A stretch of DNA of 64,000 nucleotides from Clostridiales bacterium (GCA_012735495.1 JAAYHD010000055.1:117868-181867); one strand, 5' to 3'. Counted from the stretch's first letter, positions 16,322-26,063 are shown. Notes: a model not told the origin generated them from the letters alone. Translations and numbers: made by a program.

Positions 16322-17257
16322 ATGCTATATTTTAAAAATATACAAGAGGCCGAGGAAGTTTTAAAAGCACTAAGCGCACCCATGCGGCTGAAAATCATGG
16401 AGATGATTTATGAAAATAATTCATTGAGCATGAATGATATAGCTAAAGAGCTGGGCTTGACCAACAGTGCTATTTCAATGCATGTAAGCAAGCTGGAAAG
16501 TGCCGGACTGATCAAAATCCATTCGACTGCGGGAAAACGCGGAACAATGAAAATCATTCATCCGCGGTATGAAAGACTTATGATCGACCTCGCTCCCATT
16601 AAGGAAAAACGTAAATTCTACCAGGATGATATTAAAATAGGATATTATACCTCCCATAAGGTTAACCCTACATGCGGAATAGCCACAACCAAGAAGATAA
16701 TCGGCGAGCTGGACGACCCAAGATACTTTACGTTCCCCGAGCGTTTCGAAGCAGGCATCCTGTGGCTTGGCAGCGGCTACCTGGAATATGATATTCCCAA
16801 CCACCTGACGGCAGGACAGGTTATAACCGAGCTGCAGATATCCTTTGAAATATCGTCCGAATACCCGGGATTTAAGGAAGATTACCCTTCGGACATCCAT
16901 TTTTACATTAACGACAAGTACCTGGGATACTGGGTGAGCCCCGGGGATTATGGCGACAGGAAAGGATACCTTACCCCCATATGGTGGCCCGACACCCTTA
17001 ACCAGTACGGCCTGCTGAAAACCCTGATTATAAATTCCCAGGGAACCTTTATTGACGGCAGCAACCTTATATCAAGGACAACCATTGAGGATCTGAACAT
17101 TACCTATACCAGCTCCATAACCTTCCGTTTCGAGATTCCGAAAGACACGACCAATTGCGGCGGAATGACCTTGTTCGGCGAGGACTTCGGAGACTATAAC
17201 CAGGCAATAAAGGTAAAAACATTCTTCCGGAATGCGGCTGAGAATGATCCTTATTAG
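16322..17257 (+). CDS. ArsR-type winged-helix regulator with large C-terminal domain
   Basis: A 311-residue protein. Residues ~10-85 are an ArsR/HTH_5 winged helix, with LGLTNSAISMHVSKLE as the recognition helix region. ArsR proteins normally end near 100-120 residues. Here about 220 further residues follow, rich in aromatic residues and predicted beta strands (GYLEYDIPNHL, DIHFYINDKYLGYW, SSITFRFEIP), which look like a jelly roll and could bind a sugar. No metal-binding Cys cluster of classic ArsR sensors is seen. It is divergent from the GH51-led operon and carries a similar heptamer in its own promoter, so control of the arabinan genes and of itself is inferred. Confidence 0.8.
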   Translation: MLYFKNIQEAEEVLKALSAPMRLKIMEMIYENNSLSMNDIAKELGLTNSAISMHVSKLESAGLIKIHSTAGKRGTMKIIHPRYERLMIDLAPIKEKRKFYQDDIKIGYYTSHKVNPTCGIATTKKIIGELDDPRYFTFPERFEAGILWLGSGYLEYDIPNHLTAGQVITELQISFEISSEYPGFKEDYPSDIHFYINDKYLGYWVSPGDYGDRKGYLTPIWWPDTLNQYGLLKTLIINSQGTFIDGSNLISRTTIEDLNITYTSSITFRFEIPKDTTNCGGMTLFGEDFGDYNQAIKVKTFFRNAAENDPY

Positions 17258-17280
17258 TAAAATGGCGTTATTACGAATAT

Positions 17281-17316
17281 AAAAGAGCTTGCCCTTATGA
17301 AGGCAAGCTCTTTTTA
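17281..17316. terminator. Bidirectional intrinsic terminator
   Basis: A 13-bp stem (AAAAGAGCTTGCC / GGCAAGCTCTTTT) with an 8-base loop and A/T runs on both sides. It lies between the convergent regulator gene and the GH43 lipoprotein gene and can serve both strands. Confidence 0.9.
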
Positions 17317-17381
17317 ATCATATTGCGCCTTTGTATTCTCACTTCTTTTTTGAATTGGTGCTTGTTTATTTTCATAATGTA

Positions 17382-19085
17382 TTATTTTGCCTCATATCCG
17401 CTGCCCCATATGGATATGCCTTCTTCCGACAGGACGCTGAAGGTAATGACATTCTTAAGTCCGAACTCATCCCACTGCTTGAGAACCACTCCTTTATATA
17501 CGGTCTCGTCGATGGTCAGTGTGAGCTTGTTTCCGTCCTTTAGCTCCCATGTTCCGTTCATGTCGCCAATTACAGTGTGATCCTCCTGAAGGACTATATT
17601 AACCGACTGCTTAATCCTGGGGGAAATATCCTTTCCATGATTGATGGCCTTATAAGCTCCTGCTATTTCCTCCTCGGTAAAAGTTCCGATCGTCTCACCG
17701 ACATACCGGTATGGAGCGATGACAAACCAGCCGTCCTCATTCAAGAACATCTGGTGCACCCGTACCTCGTGATGCTCACCCCTGTTTTCAAATCTTGTAT
17801 GGAAGATTATAAAGTACTTGCCTGTTTCCTCCTGGTATATGGTCGAGTTGTGTCCGGGAGAAAGGTATGCCTGCCTGTTGTTGCTATCCTCTCCCTCAAC
17901 GCTGTTCCAGCGGTAACTGCCCATAAGCTTGCTGCCGTATTTTTGTGCGGTATTGTCATCAAAAAATGAATGTTTTGGACCTTTACAGTCTATCATGTTA
18001 TTGCCCTCATAATCATAGTATGGTCCGTCCGGGTTCTTGGAACGGGCAATTCTTATATTATATCCGCCGGCCCTGTCAAGCCCTCCAAACGACAGGAACA
18101 GGTAATAATAATCGGTTTCGGGGCTGTATTGGACATAGCCGCCTTCAATCCTCAAATGGTTTTCGCCAAGGAGCTTCTTGCCGTACCCGGATTCCAAAGG
18201 CCTTCCCGTCTTGGGGTCAAGCTCCAGTATATATATGCCTCCCGAATAAGAGCCATACAGCATCCAAAGCCGCCCTTCCTTGTCGAAAAACACATGCGGG
18301 TCCACTACATTCGGATGTATCCTGGCATCATACGCGTCTCCGTTTTCACTCAGCTCATCCTTCATTCCCGACCTTAACAGAATGCCCAGGTTCTTATAAG
18401 GCCCTTCAATATTGTCCGATACCGCATAGCCAAGAGCCGAAAGGGGAGAGCTTCCTTCACAGTTACAGTAGTAATAATAGAATCTTCCGTCCTCAAGCTG
18501 TACAACATCCGGGGCCCAGAAGGTATCTGTTCTTGCCCATTTGAATGCTTCCTCCATTTCCTTTTGCGCATTCGGAATAATGGGATTGGTGGGCGTTACT
18601 CCGGACGCTATAAGCGTCCAGTTCATCAGGTCCGTCGATTTTGCGGCCGCCAGATGGGAGCCGAATATATAATATGTATCGTCAATCCGGATAACGGATG
18701 GATCATGAACGGAGACATTGGAAAACTTGTACTTCACAGGCTCCTCCGCCTTTAACGGAATGCTTGCAATTATGCTGTTGAATATCTCCATCTCCTCTTC
18801 CTCCGTAAGCCGGTTTGATACGTCAGGTGTGTTTTCATCAACATCCGGTTCTTTGCTTTCATTATCTTTTGTATCTTCATCCGATACCGAATCGGTGCCC
18901 GAATCCGGATTATCTGCGGAAATACCGTCATCTTCCTTTCCGGAATCGGCAATGTCTTTCGCATCACCGTCTTCTGTCACTCCGTTTTCCCCGGGGCTGG
19001 CCGTATTGTCTCCGGTCCTGTCACAGCTCACAGCCGCAGCCACAAGTACAATACAGCAGATGATTGCCATTATGATTTTTTTCAT
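17382..19085 (-). CDS. Surface GH43 arabinan endo-1,5-alpha-L-arabinanase lipoprotein
   Basis: With the ATG at 19085 (GGAGG five bases upstream) the product has 567 residues. Residues 1-21 are a lipoprotein signal ending in lipobox Cys21 (VAAAVSC). An acidic Asp/Glu/Ser-rich linker runs to about residue 95. The GH43 propeller follows, with Asp128 (VHDPS), Asp262 (VVDPH) and Glu314 (RIEGGY) as the expected base, modulator and acid. The last ~100 residues form a beta-rich C-terminal module like GH43_C of the AbnB group. It should cut arabinan chains on the cell surface and supply oligosaccharides to the importers. It is divergent from the surface GH51 gene. Confidence 0.88.
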   Translation of the reverse strand: MKKIIMAIICCIVLVAAAVSCDRTGDNTASPGENGVTEDGDAKDIADSGKEDDGISADNPDSGTDSVSDEDTKDNESKEPDVDENTPDVSNRLTEEEEMEIFNSIIASIPLKAEEPVKYKFSNVSVHDPSVIRIDDTYYIFGSHLAAAKSTDLMNWTLIASGVTPTNPIIPNAQKEMEEAFKWARTDTFWAPDVVQLEDGRFYYYYCNCEGSSPLSALGYAVSDNIEGPYKNLGILLRSGMKDELSENGDAYDARIHPNVVDPHVFFDKEGRLWMLYGSYSGGIYILELDPKTGRPLESGYGKKLLGENHLRIEGGYVQYSPETDYYYLFLSFGGLDRAGGYNIRIARSKNPDGPYYDYEGNNMIDCKGPKHSFFDDNTAQKYGSKLMGSYRWNSVEGEDSNNRQAYLSPGHNSTIYQEETGKYFIIFHTRFENRGEHHEVRVHQMFLNEDGWFVIAPYRYVGETIGTFTEEEIAGAYKAINHGKDISPRIKQSVNIVLQEDHTVIGDMNGTWELKDGNKLTLTIDETVYKGVVLKQWDEFGLKNVITFSVLSEEGISIWGSGYEAK

Positions 19086-19247
19086 TTTAACCTCCGTTAT
19101 CACCATAAATGCGGTGTATTTAATTTATTTTTCACTTTAATATTTTGGGTCTAATTTAAAGCATTTTATAATGTATAGGCGTGTATTGTAGATATTTTGC
19201 ATAACACTTTGCCTTAAAATCTGAGTTTTATTGTGATATTCAATATA

Positions 19248-19277
19248 ATTATACTTTAGCCAAATTATAAAAGTCAA
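19248..19277 (-). promoter_or_regulatory. Promoter of the GH43 lipoprotein gene
   Basis: Minus strand TTGACT (19272-19277), 18-bp spacer, TATAAT (19248-19253). It leaves a 5' leader of about 155 bases in which I see no ORF with a ribosome binding site. Confidence 0.75.
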
Positions 19278-19285
19278 TATATCCG

Positions 19286-19334
19286 TTGTATTTTATTTAA
19301 CTTTATTATATAATATTAAATGTTTAGATTAAAC
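19286..19334 (+). promoter_or_regulatory. Promoter and palindromic operator of the surface GH51 gene
   Basis: TTGTAT (19286-19291), 17-bp spacer, TATAAT (19309-19314). The perfect inverted repeat GTTTA-gat-TAAAC (19322-19334) falls at the expected transcription start and shares the GTTTA half-site with the other arabinose promoters. Its -35 box is nine bases from the -35 of the opposing GH43 promoter. Confidence 0.65.
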
Positions 19335-19396
19335 TTTTTTGTATGCCAAATATACGGCAATCCAAGGATAAATATTATGAAAGGTATGGTTCCAAT

Positions 19397-22120
19397 ATGA
19401 GAAATGTTCATAAGGTAATTCTGCAATGTGTTATGCTGGTCGCTTTTGTCGTGGTAACTGCAGCCTGCTCAAGTGACAAGGCCGGAAACAACCCGGATGA
19501 TACAATGACTAATGATAATGATGTGGAATTAATCCCCTTCCCTCCTGAAAGCGGGAACGGTCCGGACGAAACCGATGTCGTCACCATAGTTGATGATTAT
19601 GATTACCTGTTGGAGATAGACGGCTCCTCAGGTTACAAAATCAGTGACAAGCTGTTCGGCCTGTTCCTTGAGGACATCAATTATGCCATTGACGGGGGCA
19701 TTTATGCCGAAATGATAAAAAACCGCTCATTTGAGTTCGGCTCCAGGGCATCCGGGGAAGCCAAGCATGGCTGGGTCACCCTGGGCGATGTGGACTTTAA
19801 AATTATTGACGGCTCAATGGACGGAAGCTTTCTAAATGAAAACAACCCGCAGTATGCAAGGCTTTCCCATTCCTCCGAAACCCCTGCCGGAATAGGCAAT
19901 GTCGGTTTCCTTGACGGCATCTCCGTCGTGGAAAATGCCGTATATGATTTCAGCGGATACTTTAAGAGCAGCAATTATACCGGAGATATAATAATCCGGC
20001 TTCAGGACGACCAGGGAAATGTATACGGTGAAACGAGCATAAGCGGCGTTACGGATACATGGAAAAAATTCGAGGCGGAGATAACCTCGGGCGCAACCGT
20101 TACAAAGGGGCTGCGGCTGTATGTTCTTATAGAAAAGGGAACCGTTGATGCGGATATGATAAGCCTGTTCCCCAGGGATACATACAAAATGCGCAAAAAC
20201 GGCATAAGAAAAGATATAGGAGAATTCCTTGAGGCCCTGAACCCGGGATTTGTCCGCTTCCCGGGCGGCTGCGTAGCAGAGGGCAAAACACTAAGCAGCG
20301 CGTATAATTGGAAGGCTTCCATAGGTTACGGCATGGAATTTGATATCAACGGAACTAAAACTTACGGTGATGTTGCCACAAGGCCGCTGGGAATCAACCT
20401 GTGGGGAAGCTCACAGCCCACAAACCATCCATACTATATGAGTTATGGATTCGGCTTTTACGAGTTCTTCCTTCTTTGCGAGGACCTCAATGCCGAACCG
20501 ATACCGATTATAAATGCGGGAATGTCATGCCAGATCCAGGGAACAAACAATGTGGGATATCCCGCTCAAGCCCTCGAAATCGGATCCGAAGAATTTAACA
20601 GGTATGTTCAGGATGCCCTGGACTTGGTCGAATTTGCCAATGGCGACGCAAATACAGAATGGGGCAAAATCCGCATTGCCATGGGACATGAAGAACCGTT
20701 CAACCTCAGGTATATTGGCATAGGCAATGAGCAGTGGGGCGAAATGTACTTCTCCAGGTATGAAGCTTTCAAGGCCGCATTTGAAGAAGCCGCCCTGGCC
20801 AACCCGGACCTGTATGGCGGAATAAAGCTAATTGTGGCCAACGGGCCGGTGGCAGGCGACCGCTATGCCTGGAACAGGATTACCCAAAAAGGCACCGATT
20901 ATGCCGGCCTGGTGGATGAGCATTACTACATGGAACCATACTGGTTTCTGACTAATACTAACAGATATGACACCTATGACAGAAGCAATGTACCGGTGTT
21001 TTTAGGTGAATATGCCGCAAAATCCAATAATATGGAGGCAGCACTGGCGGAAGCCGCCTACATGACGGGACTGGAAAGAAACGGTGACATCGTGGTTCTT
21101 GCTTCTTACGCACCGCTCTTTGGCAACAGTACGTCAACTCAGTGGACGCCGGACCTGATATGGTTCAACAATCATTCCGTCTGGGGTTCGCCCAATTACT
21201 ATGTACAAAAGATATTCTCAAACAACTTAAGCAAAAGAGTTTTGAAAACAACCTTGACCGGTGAGTCCGCAACCTTTGAAGCCCTTTCCGGAAAGATAGG
21301 CGTAGGCACATGGATGACAGCCGCATACTTTGAAAACATCAAGGTGGTGAACAATGAAACCGGCGAAGTACTGTTCAGTGAGGATTTTTCATCCGGCACC
21401 CTTGATGAATGGGAACGGATTGCAGGCAGATGGGAAATCAATGACGGCAAGCTGTACCAGACGAATACCGCAAGCCCTGTGAACACATTAACAGGAGATG
21501 TGGTTTATATCGGTGATGTGAACTGGACCAACTATACGCTCACCCTGACCGCCACCAAGACCTCAGGAGCGGAAGGATTCCTCATACCCTTCGCAGTAAA
21601 GGACAGGTATAATTCATACCACTGGAATATTGGTGGATGGTCCAATACCGTGTCATGTCTTGAAAAGATATCTGCCGGAAGTAAGAGCGGCCAGATTGCG
21701 TCCACCGTAAAAAGCCTGAGAATAGAAACCGGCAGGCCTTACGAGATTAAGATAGTTGTAAATGAAGATTTGATCGAATGTTATCTCGACGGGGAAAAAA
21801 TGATATCATACCCTATTCCCAAGGCGGAGTCGGTATACCAGGTAACGGGAACAGGCGACGACGGCAGCCTGATAGTTAAAATCGTTAATGTTTCGAATGA
21901 AACTAAGGATATCGCAATAGATATCAGGAACCTTGAAATAATAGAAGGTCCCATAAGTGTAAGCCTTCTTGCCGCAGAAAACTCATCGGACACCAATACC
22001 GAAAGGGAGCCGGAGAATGTCATCATAACCCAAACAACTGTAAATGCCGCGCAAAAATTTATTTACAGTGCTCCCAAGTACTCTGTGTCGGTACTGCGCA
22101 TACCAAAGAAGCAATCATAA
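19397..22120 (+). CDS. Surface GH51 alpha-L-arabinofuranosidase lipoprotein, plant type
   Basis: Start taken at the ATG at 19397 with GAAAGG upstream, giving 907 residues; the ATG at 19343 has no ribosome binding site. A lipoprotein signal ends in Cys24 (VTAAC). After an acidic linker there is a CBM4/9-like beta domain (~150-260) inside the typical N-terminal part, then the GH51 barrel with acid/base Glu445 in GIGNEQWG and nucleophile Glu538 in FLGEYA. A LamG/DUF1080-like module (~650-790) is inserted before the end of the C-terminal beta domain. This layout resembles plant arabinofuranosidases rather than the intracellular GH51 of this locus. It would debranch arabinan or arabinoxylan outside the cell. 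Confidence 0.85.
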   Translation: MRNVHKVILQCVMLVAFVVVTAACSSDKAGNNPDDTMTNDNDVELIPFPPESGNGPDETDVVTIVDDYDYLLEIDGSSGYKISDKLFGLFLEDINYAIDGGIYAEMIKNRSFEFGSRASGEAKHGWVTLGDVDFKIIDGSMDGSFLNENNPQYARLSHSSETPAGIGNVGFLDGISVVENAVYDFSGYFKSSNYTGDIIIRLQDDQGNVYGETSISGVTDTWKKFEAEITSGATVTKGLRLYVLIEKGTVDADMISLFPRDTYKMRKNGIRKDIGEFLEALNPGFVRFPGGCVAEGKTLSSAYNWKASIGYGMEFDINGTKTYGDVATRPLGINLWGSSQPTNHPYYMSYGFGFYEFFLLCEDLNAEPIPIINAGMSCQIQGTNNVGYPAQALEIGSEEFNRYVQDALDLVEFANGDANTEWGKIRIAMGHEEPFNLRYIGIGNEQWGEMYFSRYEAFKAAFEEAALANPDLYGGIKLIVANGPVAGDRYAWNRITQKGTDYAGLVDEHYYMEPYWFLTNTNRYDTYDRSNVPVFLGEYAAKSNNMEAALAEAAYMTGLERNGDIVVLASYAPLFGNSTSTQWTPDLIWFNNHSVWGSPNYYVQKIFSNNLSKRVLKTTLTGESATFEALSGKIGVGTWMTAAYFENIKVVNNETGEVLFSEDFSSGTLDEWERIAGRWEINDGKLYQTNTASPVNTLTGDVVYIGDVNWTNYTLTLTATKTSGAEGFLIPFAVKDRYNSYHWNIGGWSNTVSCLEKISAGSKSGQIASTVKSLRIETGRPYEIKIVVNEDLIECYLDGEKMISYPIPKAESVYQVTGTGDDGSLIVKIVNVSNETKDIAIDIRNLEIIEGPISVSLLAAENSSDTNTEREPENVIITQTTVNAAQKFIYSAPKYSVSVLRIPKKQS

Positions 22121-22174
22121 ACCGAACTGCTGAAACTGTATATAAGGTAATTAAAACCGCATTTAACGGCAATT

Positions 22175-22223
22175 AAAGCCCGGATTGCCCCGTTTTGTAT
22201 AAACGGGATTTCCGGGCTTTTTT
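22175..22223. terminator. Bidirectional intrinsic terminator
   Basis: A 10-bp outer stem (AAAGCCCGGA / TCCGGGCTTT) plus an inner CCCGTTT/AAACGGG stem, with T-runs on both strands. It separates the convergent surface GH51 and GH127 genes. Confidence 0.9.
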
Positions 22224-22230
22224 ATAATTT

Positions 22231-24516
22231 TTATTCGGAAATCATGCGCAGCTGTCCGTACAGCTTAAGCGGCGCCTTGTCCGACCTGTTGATGAATTTG
22301 ACCGCGACATAATCCCTGCCCTCCGTCATCTTGGCAGGTATCAGGATCTTTTCTTCATAGACCATCGGAGGCCATCCCTCGATAGTGGCACTGGACAAAA
22401 GGGTTTTTTCATCTACTTGGATCTCGTAATCAACCGGATGTCCTTCCCTTGCAAGCAGCATAATTAATTCGTTTACTCGTCCCTCCGCCACCTTCATTTT
22501 ATATTCGAAATAGCCTTCCGGAAATGCCCCTCGGCAGTTATACCCATTCCATGTGTCCGAAAAGGTCTTTTCTCCGCGGACTTCATGCTGCAGCTCATAC
22601 TGGTCGTTCCCCACAGGCAGAAGGTCAACCGTCATCATTTCAAGCCTGCGTTTTTCCTCCTTCTTTTTCAGGAATTCCTTATAACTGTCGGAGTCCTTGT
22701 CAAACAGGGTGAAATAAATGCCGTACCTTTCGTCATGCCGCTTGTAATGAGGCGTAAATACCAGCCTGTCATCCTCATCGGTATTCCTAAGCACGAACTC
22801 CAGGGTTCCCGGCCTTTTCACCAGGTGGCTGCCTATCCCCGCCAGCCACTCGTCCACAGTCATGTCTTTAATAAGGATATAATCCTTTATCTCCATATTG
22901 CGGGTAGGTATGGTTACATCCACACCGGTCCTGGACACTTCCATATTGTCGGTTCCAAGGCCGGCGCTCAGTACCACCGGTCCGTACTTAAATCCGACCG
23001 TATTCCTGTTATCCGCAAGGCTCTCATACGTTACTGACATCCTGAATGTTATATTTACAGCATCATTCCTCTTCCATATCCTGTCAATGCATATAAAACC
23101 ATCCGACTCCGATATGCCGTCGCTTTCTCCGTTTACATCAACCTCATATCCCCGGCACCAATCCGGAATCCGAAGCTTAAGCACAAAGCGGCTTGAATCA
23201 CCTGTTTCCAAAACGGTAATCCGGCTTTCCTCATTGCCCGGATAATCGGCGTCGGTTTTCAGCTTTACCGGTATTTCTTCAATATCAAGCGCCGAGGATA
23301 CATACCGGCCCACGATTACCTCGGGTATGTCCGCATCATTCCTGTAATAATAGATACCGTCATTCAGCTTCGTGAAGTTTTCCATGCCCGTACCCGTACA
23401 GCACCAGAATTTATCGTACGGTGTAGAGTATACCTTAAAATACCCCGAAGCCATCGGCTGGAAATACATGGTCATGCCGGTCTTCGGATTCTGGGACGAA
23501 AGAATCGCGTTGGTCAGGGTATTATCATAGAAATCCAGGTATTTTTTCCTGCCTGTAACCATAAACAACTCTTTGGACAGCTTGAGCATGTTGTATGTGT
23601 TGCATGTCTCGCAGTTGCAGTTGGTCCTTCTGGCGTCAAGCACATCCGGAGGGCCGAAATGCTCCCACTCGCTGTTGCCGCCTGTAATATAAGTATGATG
23701 ATTTACAACCGTATCCCAGAAGTTTTCACCGGCTTTAAGATAAAACTCATCACAGTCGTCCAGGACCATATACCGTTTCACGGCTCCTACAAACTTTGGT
23801 ATTGTAGTATTGGCGTGAAGGCCGTTTAAGATATCCCTGCCCTCATAAAACGCCTTAAACAGCGCTGTTTCGTCGAATTTGCCGGCTGCCTGCAAATGCT
23901 CCGGTTTTCCTGTGTGGGAATAGACATCGTACAGGCAGTCATTCATTCCCCCGTACTCAACCTTTAACACCTGCAGGTTCAGCTTTTCATCCCATCTTGA
24001 GGTCCTTGCGTGGACCCAATCGGCAAGCCTGTCCATTACGTCATAGGCCTTCCTGTAGCCCGTGGTTTCATAGGCCATGATAATGCCTTCAATTATCTTG
24101 TGCATTGTATACCACGGAACCCAGGCGGGCTTGTTATTTTCAACATTGTCAAAAAGGTACTCTCCCGAGGCAAAAAGGTATCCGCTCTCAAGCTGTGCTT
24201 CGGCCAGCTCGTCAATGACATACTCGATATCCCTGCGCAGGCTTTCGTCACCCGTGCAGGCATAGGCCTGGGATATGGCCGTAAGATAATGCCCCAGCGT
24301 ATGCCCCTTTATCTCGCAGCTTTCCCATCCGGGATATACCTCCGCTTTCTTTTCGAGCCCCTTTACCTCCCTGAAACCGGCAAGCAGCCTGTCTTTATCA
24401 AGTGATTTAAGGTATGCGACTTCCTTTTCTAATGCATTGGCGTAATACGCATCCCCGACAGCAACCCGTTTTAAATTCGCCGATTGGTACATAACATGCT
24501 TAAACATATCCATCAC
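22231..24516 (-). CDS. GH127/GH146-type beta-L-arabinofuranosidase
   Basis: A 761-residue cytoplasmic protein of the DUF1680 family, which removes beta-L-arabinofuranose from beta-linked arabino-oligosaccharides. The (alpha/alpha)6 barrel carries the zinc and nucleophile set of this family: Glu303-x-Cys305 in NCNCETCNTYN and the Cys372-Cys373 pair in WCCTGTG, with a candidate acid/base Glu285 in EWEHFG. Two beta domains follow to the C-terminus. The start may be GTG 24516 or ATG 24513, both behind AGGATGGG. It lies 74 bp after xylB in the same direction, so the two are probably one operon. Family GH127 versus GH146 was not resolved. Confidence 0.85.
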   Translation of the reverse strand: MMDMFKHVMYQSANLKRVAVGDAYYANALEKEVAYLKSLDKDRLLAGFREVKGLEKKAEVYPGWESCEIKGHTLGHYLTAISQAYACTGDESLRRDIEYVIDELAEAQLESGYLFASGEYLFDNVENNKPAWVPWYTMHKIIEGIIMAYETTGYRKAYDVMDRLADWVHARTSRWDEKLNLQVLKVEYGGMNDCLYDVYSHTGKPEHLQAAGKFDETALFKAFYEGRDILNGLHANTTIPKFVGAVKRYMVLDDCDEFYLKAGENFWDTVVNHHTYITGGNSEWEHFGPPDVLDARRTNCNCETCNTYNMLKLSKELFMVTGRKKYLDFYDNTLTNAILSSQNPKTGMTMYFQPMASGYFKVYSTPYDKFWCCTGTGMENFTKLNDGIYYYRNDADIPEVIVGRYVSSALDIEEIPVKLKTDADYPGNEESRITVLETGDSSRFVLKLRIPDWCRGYEVDVNGESDGISESDGFICIDRIWKRNDAVNITFRMSVTYESLADNRNTVGFKYGPVVLSAGLGTDNMEVSRTGVDVTIPTRNMEIKDYILIKDMTVDEWLAGIGSHLVKRPGTLEFVLRNTDEDDRLVFTPHYKRHDERYGIYFTLFDKDSDSYKEFLKKKEEKRRLEMMTVDLLPVGNDQYELQHEVRGEKTFSDTWNGYNCRGAFPEGYFEYKMKVAEGRVNELIMLLAREGHPVDYEIQVDEKTLLSSATIEGWPPMVYEEKILIPAKMTEGRDYVAVKFINRSDKAPLKLYGQLRMISE

Positions 24517-24590
24517 TAAACATACCCATCCTATTTTTTAAAATTAATTTTTTAAATTAATGTTTTATAATATTATTTCGCCCTTGCAGG

Positions 24591-26063
24591 CTAGCCGCTG
24601 ATCTTGTCAAATACATCCTTCAACGCAGGATACAGCGACTTGAATACCTCATACTTCTTATTATAAAGCTCTACTATCTCCGGATCCTGTTCAACAGTGT
24701 CGGTAACCTTTATTAATTTTTCAGCCGCCTCCTCGACAGTCGCGTACTTGCCGCATCCCACAGCCGCAAGGATTGCGGCTCCAAAAGCAGGTCCTTCCTT
24801 GGAGTTGGTCTTGTCAACCTTAACATTCAGCACATTGGCAACAATCCTGCACCAAAGCGGGCTCTTTGCTCCTCCGCCGTTTATCCTGATCCTATCCAGC
24901 GTAATACCCAGGGATTTTGCTATCTCAAAGGAATCACGAAGGGCAAATGCCACTCCCTCAAGAACGGCCTGTGTCATGTCCTTTCTTGTGGTATCCATGG
25001 TCATGCCAATGAACGTACCCCTGGCGTTCGGATTATTGTGAGGCGTCCTTTCCCCCATCAGGTAAGGAAGGAAGTATACGTTGTTCTTGCCAAGGGCGGT
25101 TATGTCCTTTTCCTCGGACGGATAATCCTTGGTGCCCAGTATGTCACCCATCCACCATGCGCTGCTGGCTCCGGCCGACAGCATTACACCCATGAAATGA
25201 TATCTTCCGTCGGCATGGCAGAATGCATGAAGGGCGTTTTTATCGTCAACGGCAAATTCCTGGGAGGAAATGAACACTACGCCCGATGTGCCCAGGGATA
25301 CATTGCACTTGCCCTTTCCTACGGTACCGGTTCCCACGGCTGCCACAGCCTGGTCTCCGCCGCCTGCTATAACTTTTACTTTCACTGGCAGGCCTGTTTC
25401 TTCGGATGCCCTGGGAGTAATATTGCCGACAACCTCGTAGGATTCAAAGACCTTGGCCATCTGCTCTTCCTTTAGGCCGCATATGTCAAGCATTTCCCTG
25501 GACCAGCGCTTATTCTTTACATCAAACAGCAGCATTCCCGATGCGTCGGACACATCGGTGCAGTGAACTCCCGATAGCCTATATGCTATGTAATCCTTGG
25601 GAAGCATGACCTTTTTTATCCTTGCGAAATTCTCAGGCTCATGCTTCCTTACCCACAAAAGCTTGGGAGCCGTAAATCCCGTTAATGCCATGTTGGCTGT
25701 ATAGCTTGATATCTTTTCTCTTCCTATTTCATAGTTTAAGTAATCGCATTCCGCCTGGGTGCGGCCGTCGTTCCACAAAATGGCCGGCCGGATTACATTG
25801 TCATTCTCATCAAGGATAACCATGCCGTGCATCTGTCCGCTGAAGCTGATGCCGTCTATATCATCCTTGCTGCAATTCTTCGTAAGTTCCTTAAGCCCAT
25901 CCACCAAAGCGTCATACCAATCCTCCGGGTTTTGCTCCGACCAGCCGGGCTTCGGATAGTAAATCGGGTATTCCTTTGTAACGATATTTCCGATCTTCCC
26001 GTTCTCATCCATCAGCAACAGCTTTACAGAAGATGTGCCCAGATCAACACCAATGTACAACAT
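24591..26063 (-). CDS. xylB: Xylulokinase (FGGY family)
   Basis: A 490-residue cytosolic sugar kinase of normal length that phosphorylates D-xylulose with ATP. The N-terminal phosphate loop IGVDLGTSSVKLLL, the substrate segment SFSGQMHGMV and the second-domain INGGGAKSPLWCRI are all present. AraB-type ribulokinase is less likely, given the XylB-like Q-M-H-G motif. Its product enters the pentose phosphate pathway, where L-arabinose carbon also arrives as D-xylulose 5-phosphate. It is divergent from a ROK repressor, with an inverted-repeat operator over its promoter, and precedes the GH127 gene. Confidence 0.92.
   Translation of the reverse strand: MLYIGVDLGTSSVKLLLMDENGKIGNIVTKEYPIYYPKPGWSEQNPEDWYDALVDGLKELTKNCSKDDIDGISFSGQMHGMVILDENDNVIRPAILWNDGRTQAECDYLNYEIGREKISSYTANMALTGFTAPKLLWVRKHEPENFARIKKVMLPKDYIAYRLSGVHCTDVSDASGMLLFDVKNKRWSREMLDICGLKEEQMAKVFESYEVVGNITPRASEETGLPVKVKVIAGGGDQAVAAVGTGTVGKGKCNVSLGTSGVVFISSQEFAVDDKNALHAFCHADGRYHFMGVMLSAGASSAWWMGDILGTKDYPSEEKDITALGKNNVYFLPYLMGERTPHNNPNARGTFIGMTMDTTRKDMTQAVLEGVAFALRDSFEIAKSLGITLDRIRINGGGAKSPLWCRIVANVLNVKVDKTNSKEGPAFGAAILAAVGCGKYATVEEAAEKLIKVTDTVEQDPEIVELYNKKYEVFKSLYPALKDVFDKISG

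Noticed and set aside
19343..19396. Upstream ATG as start of the surface GH51 lipoprotein
   Set aside because: No ribosome binding site, and it would put 18 polar residues ahead of the lipoprotein signal.
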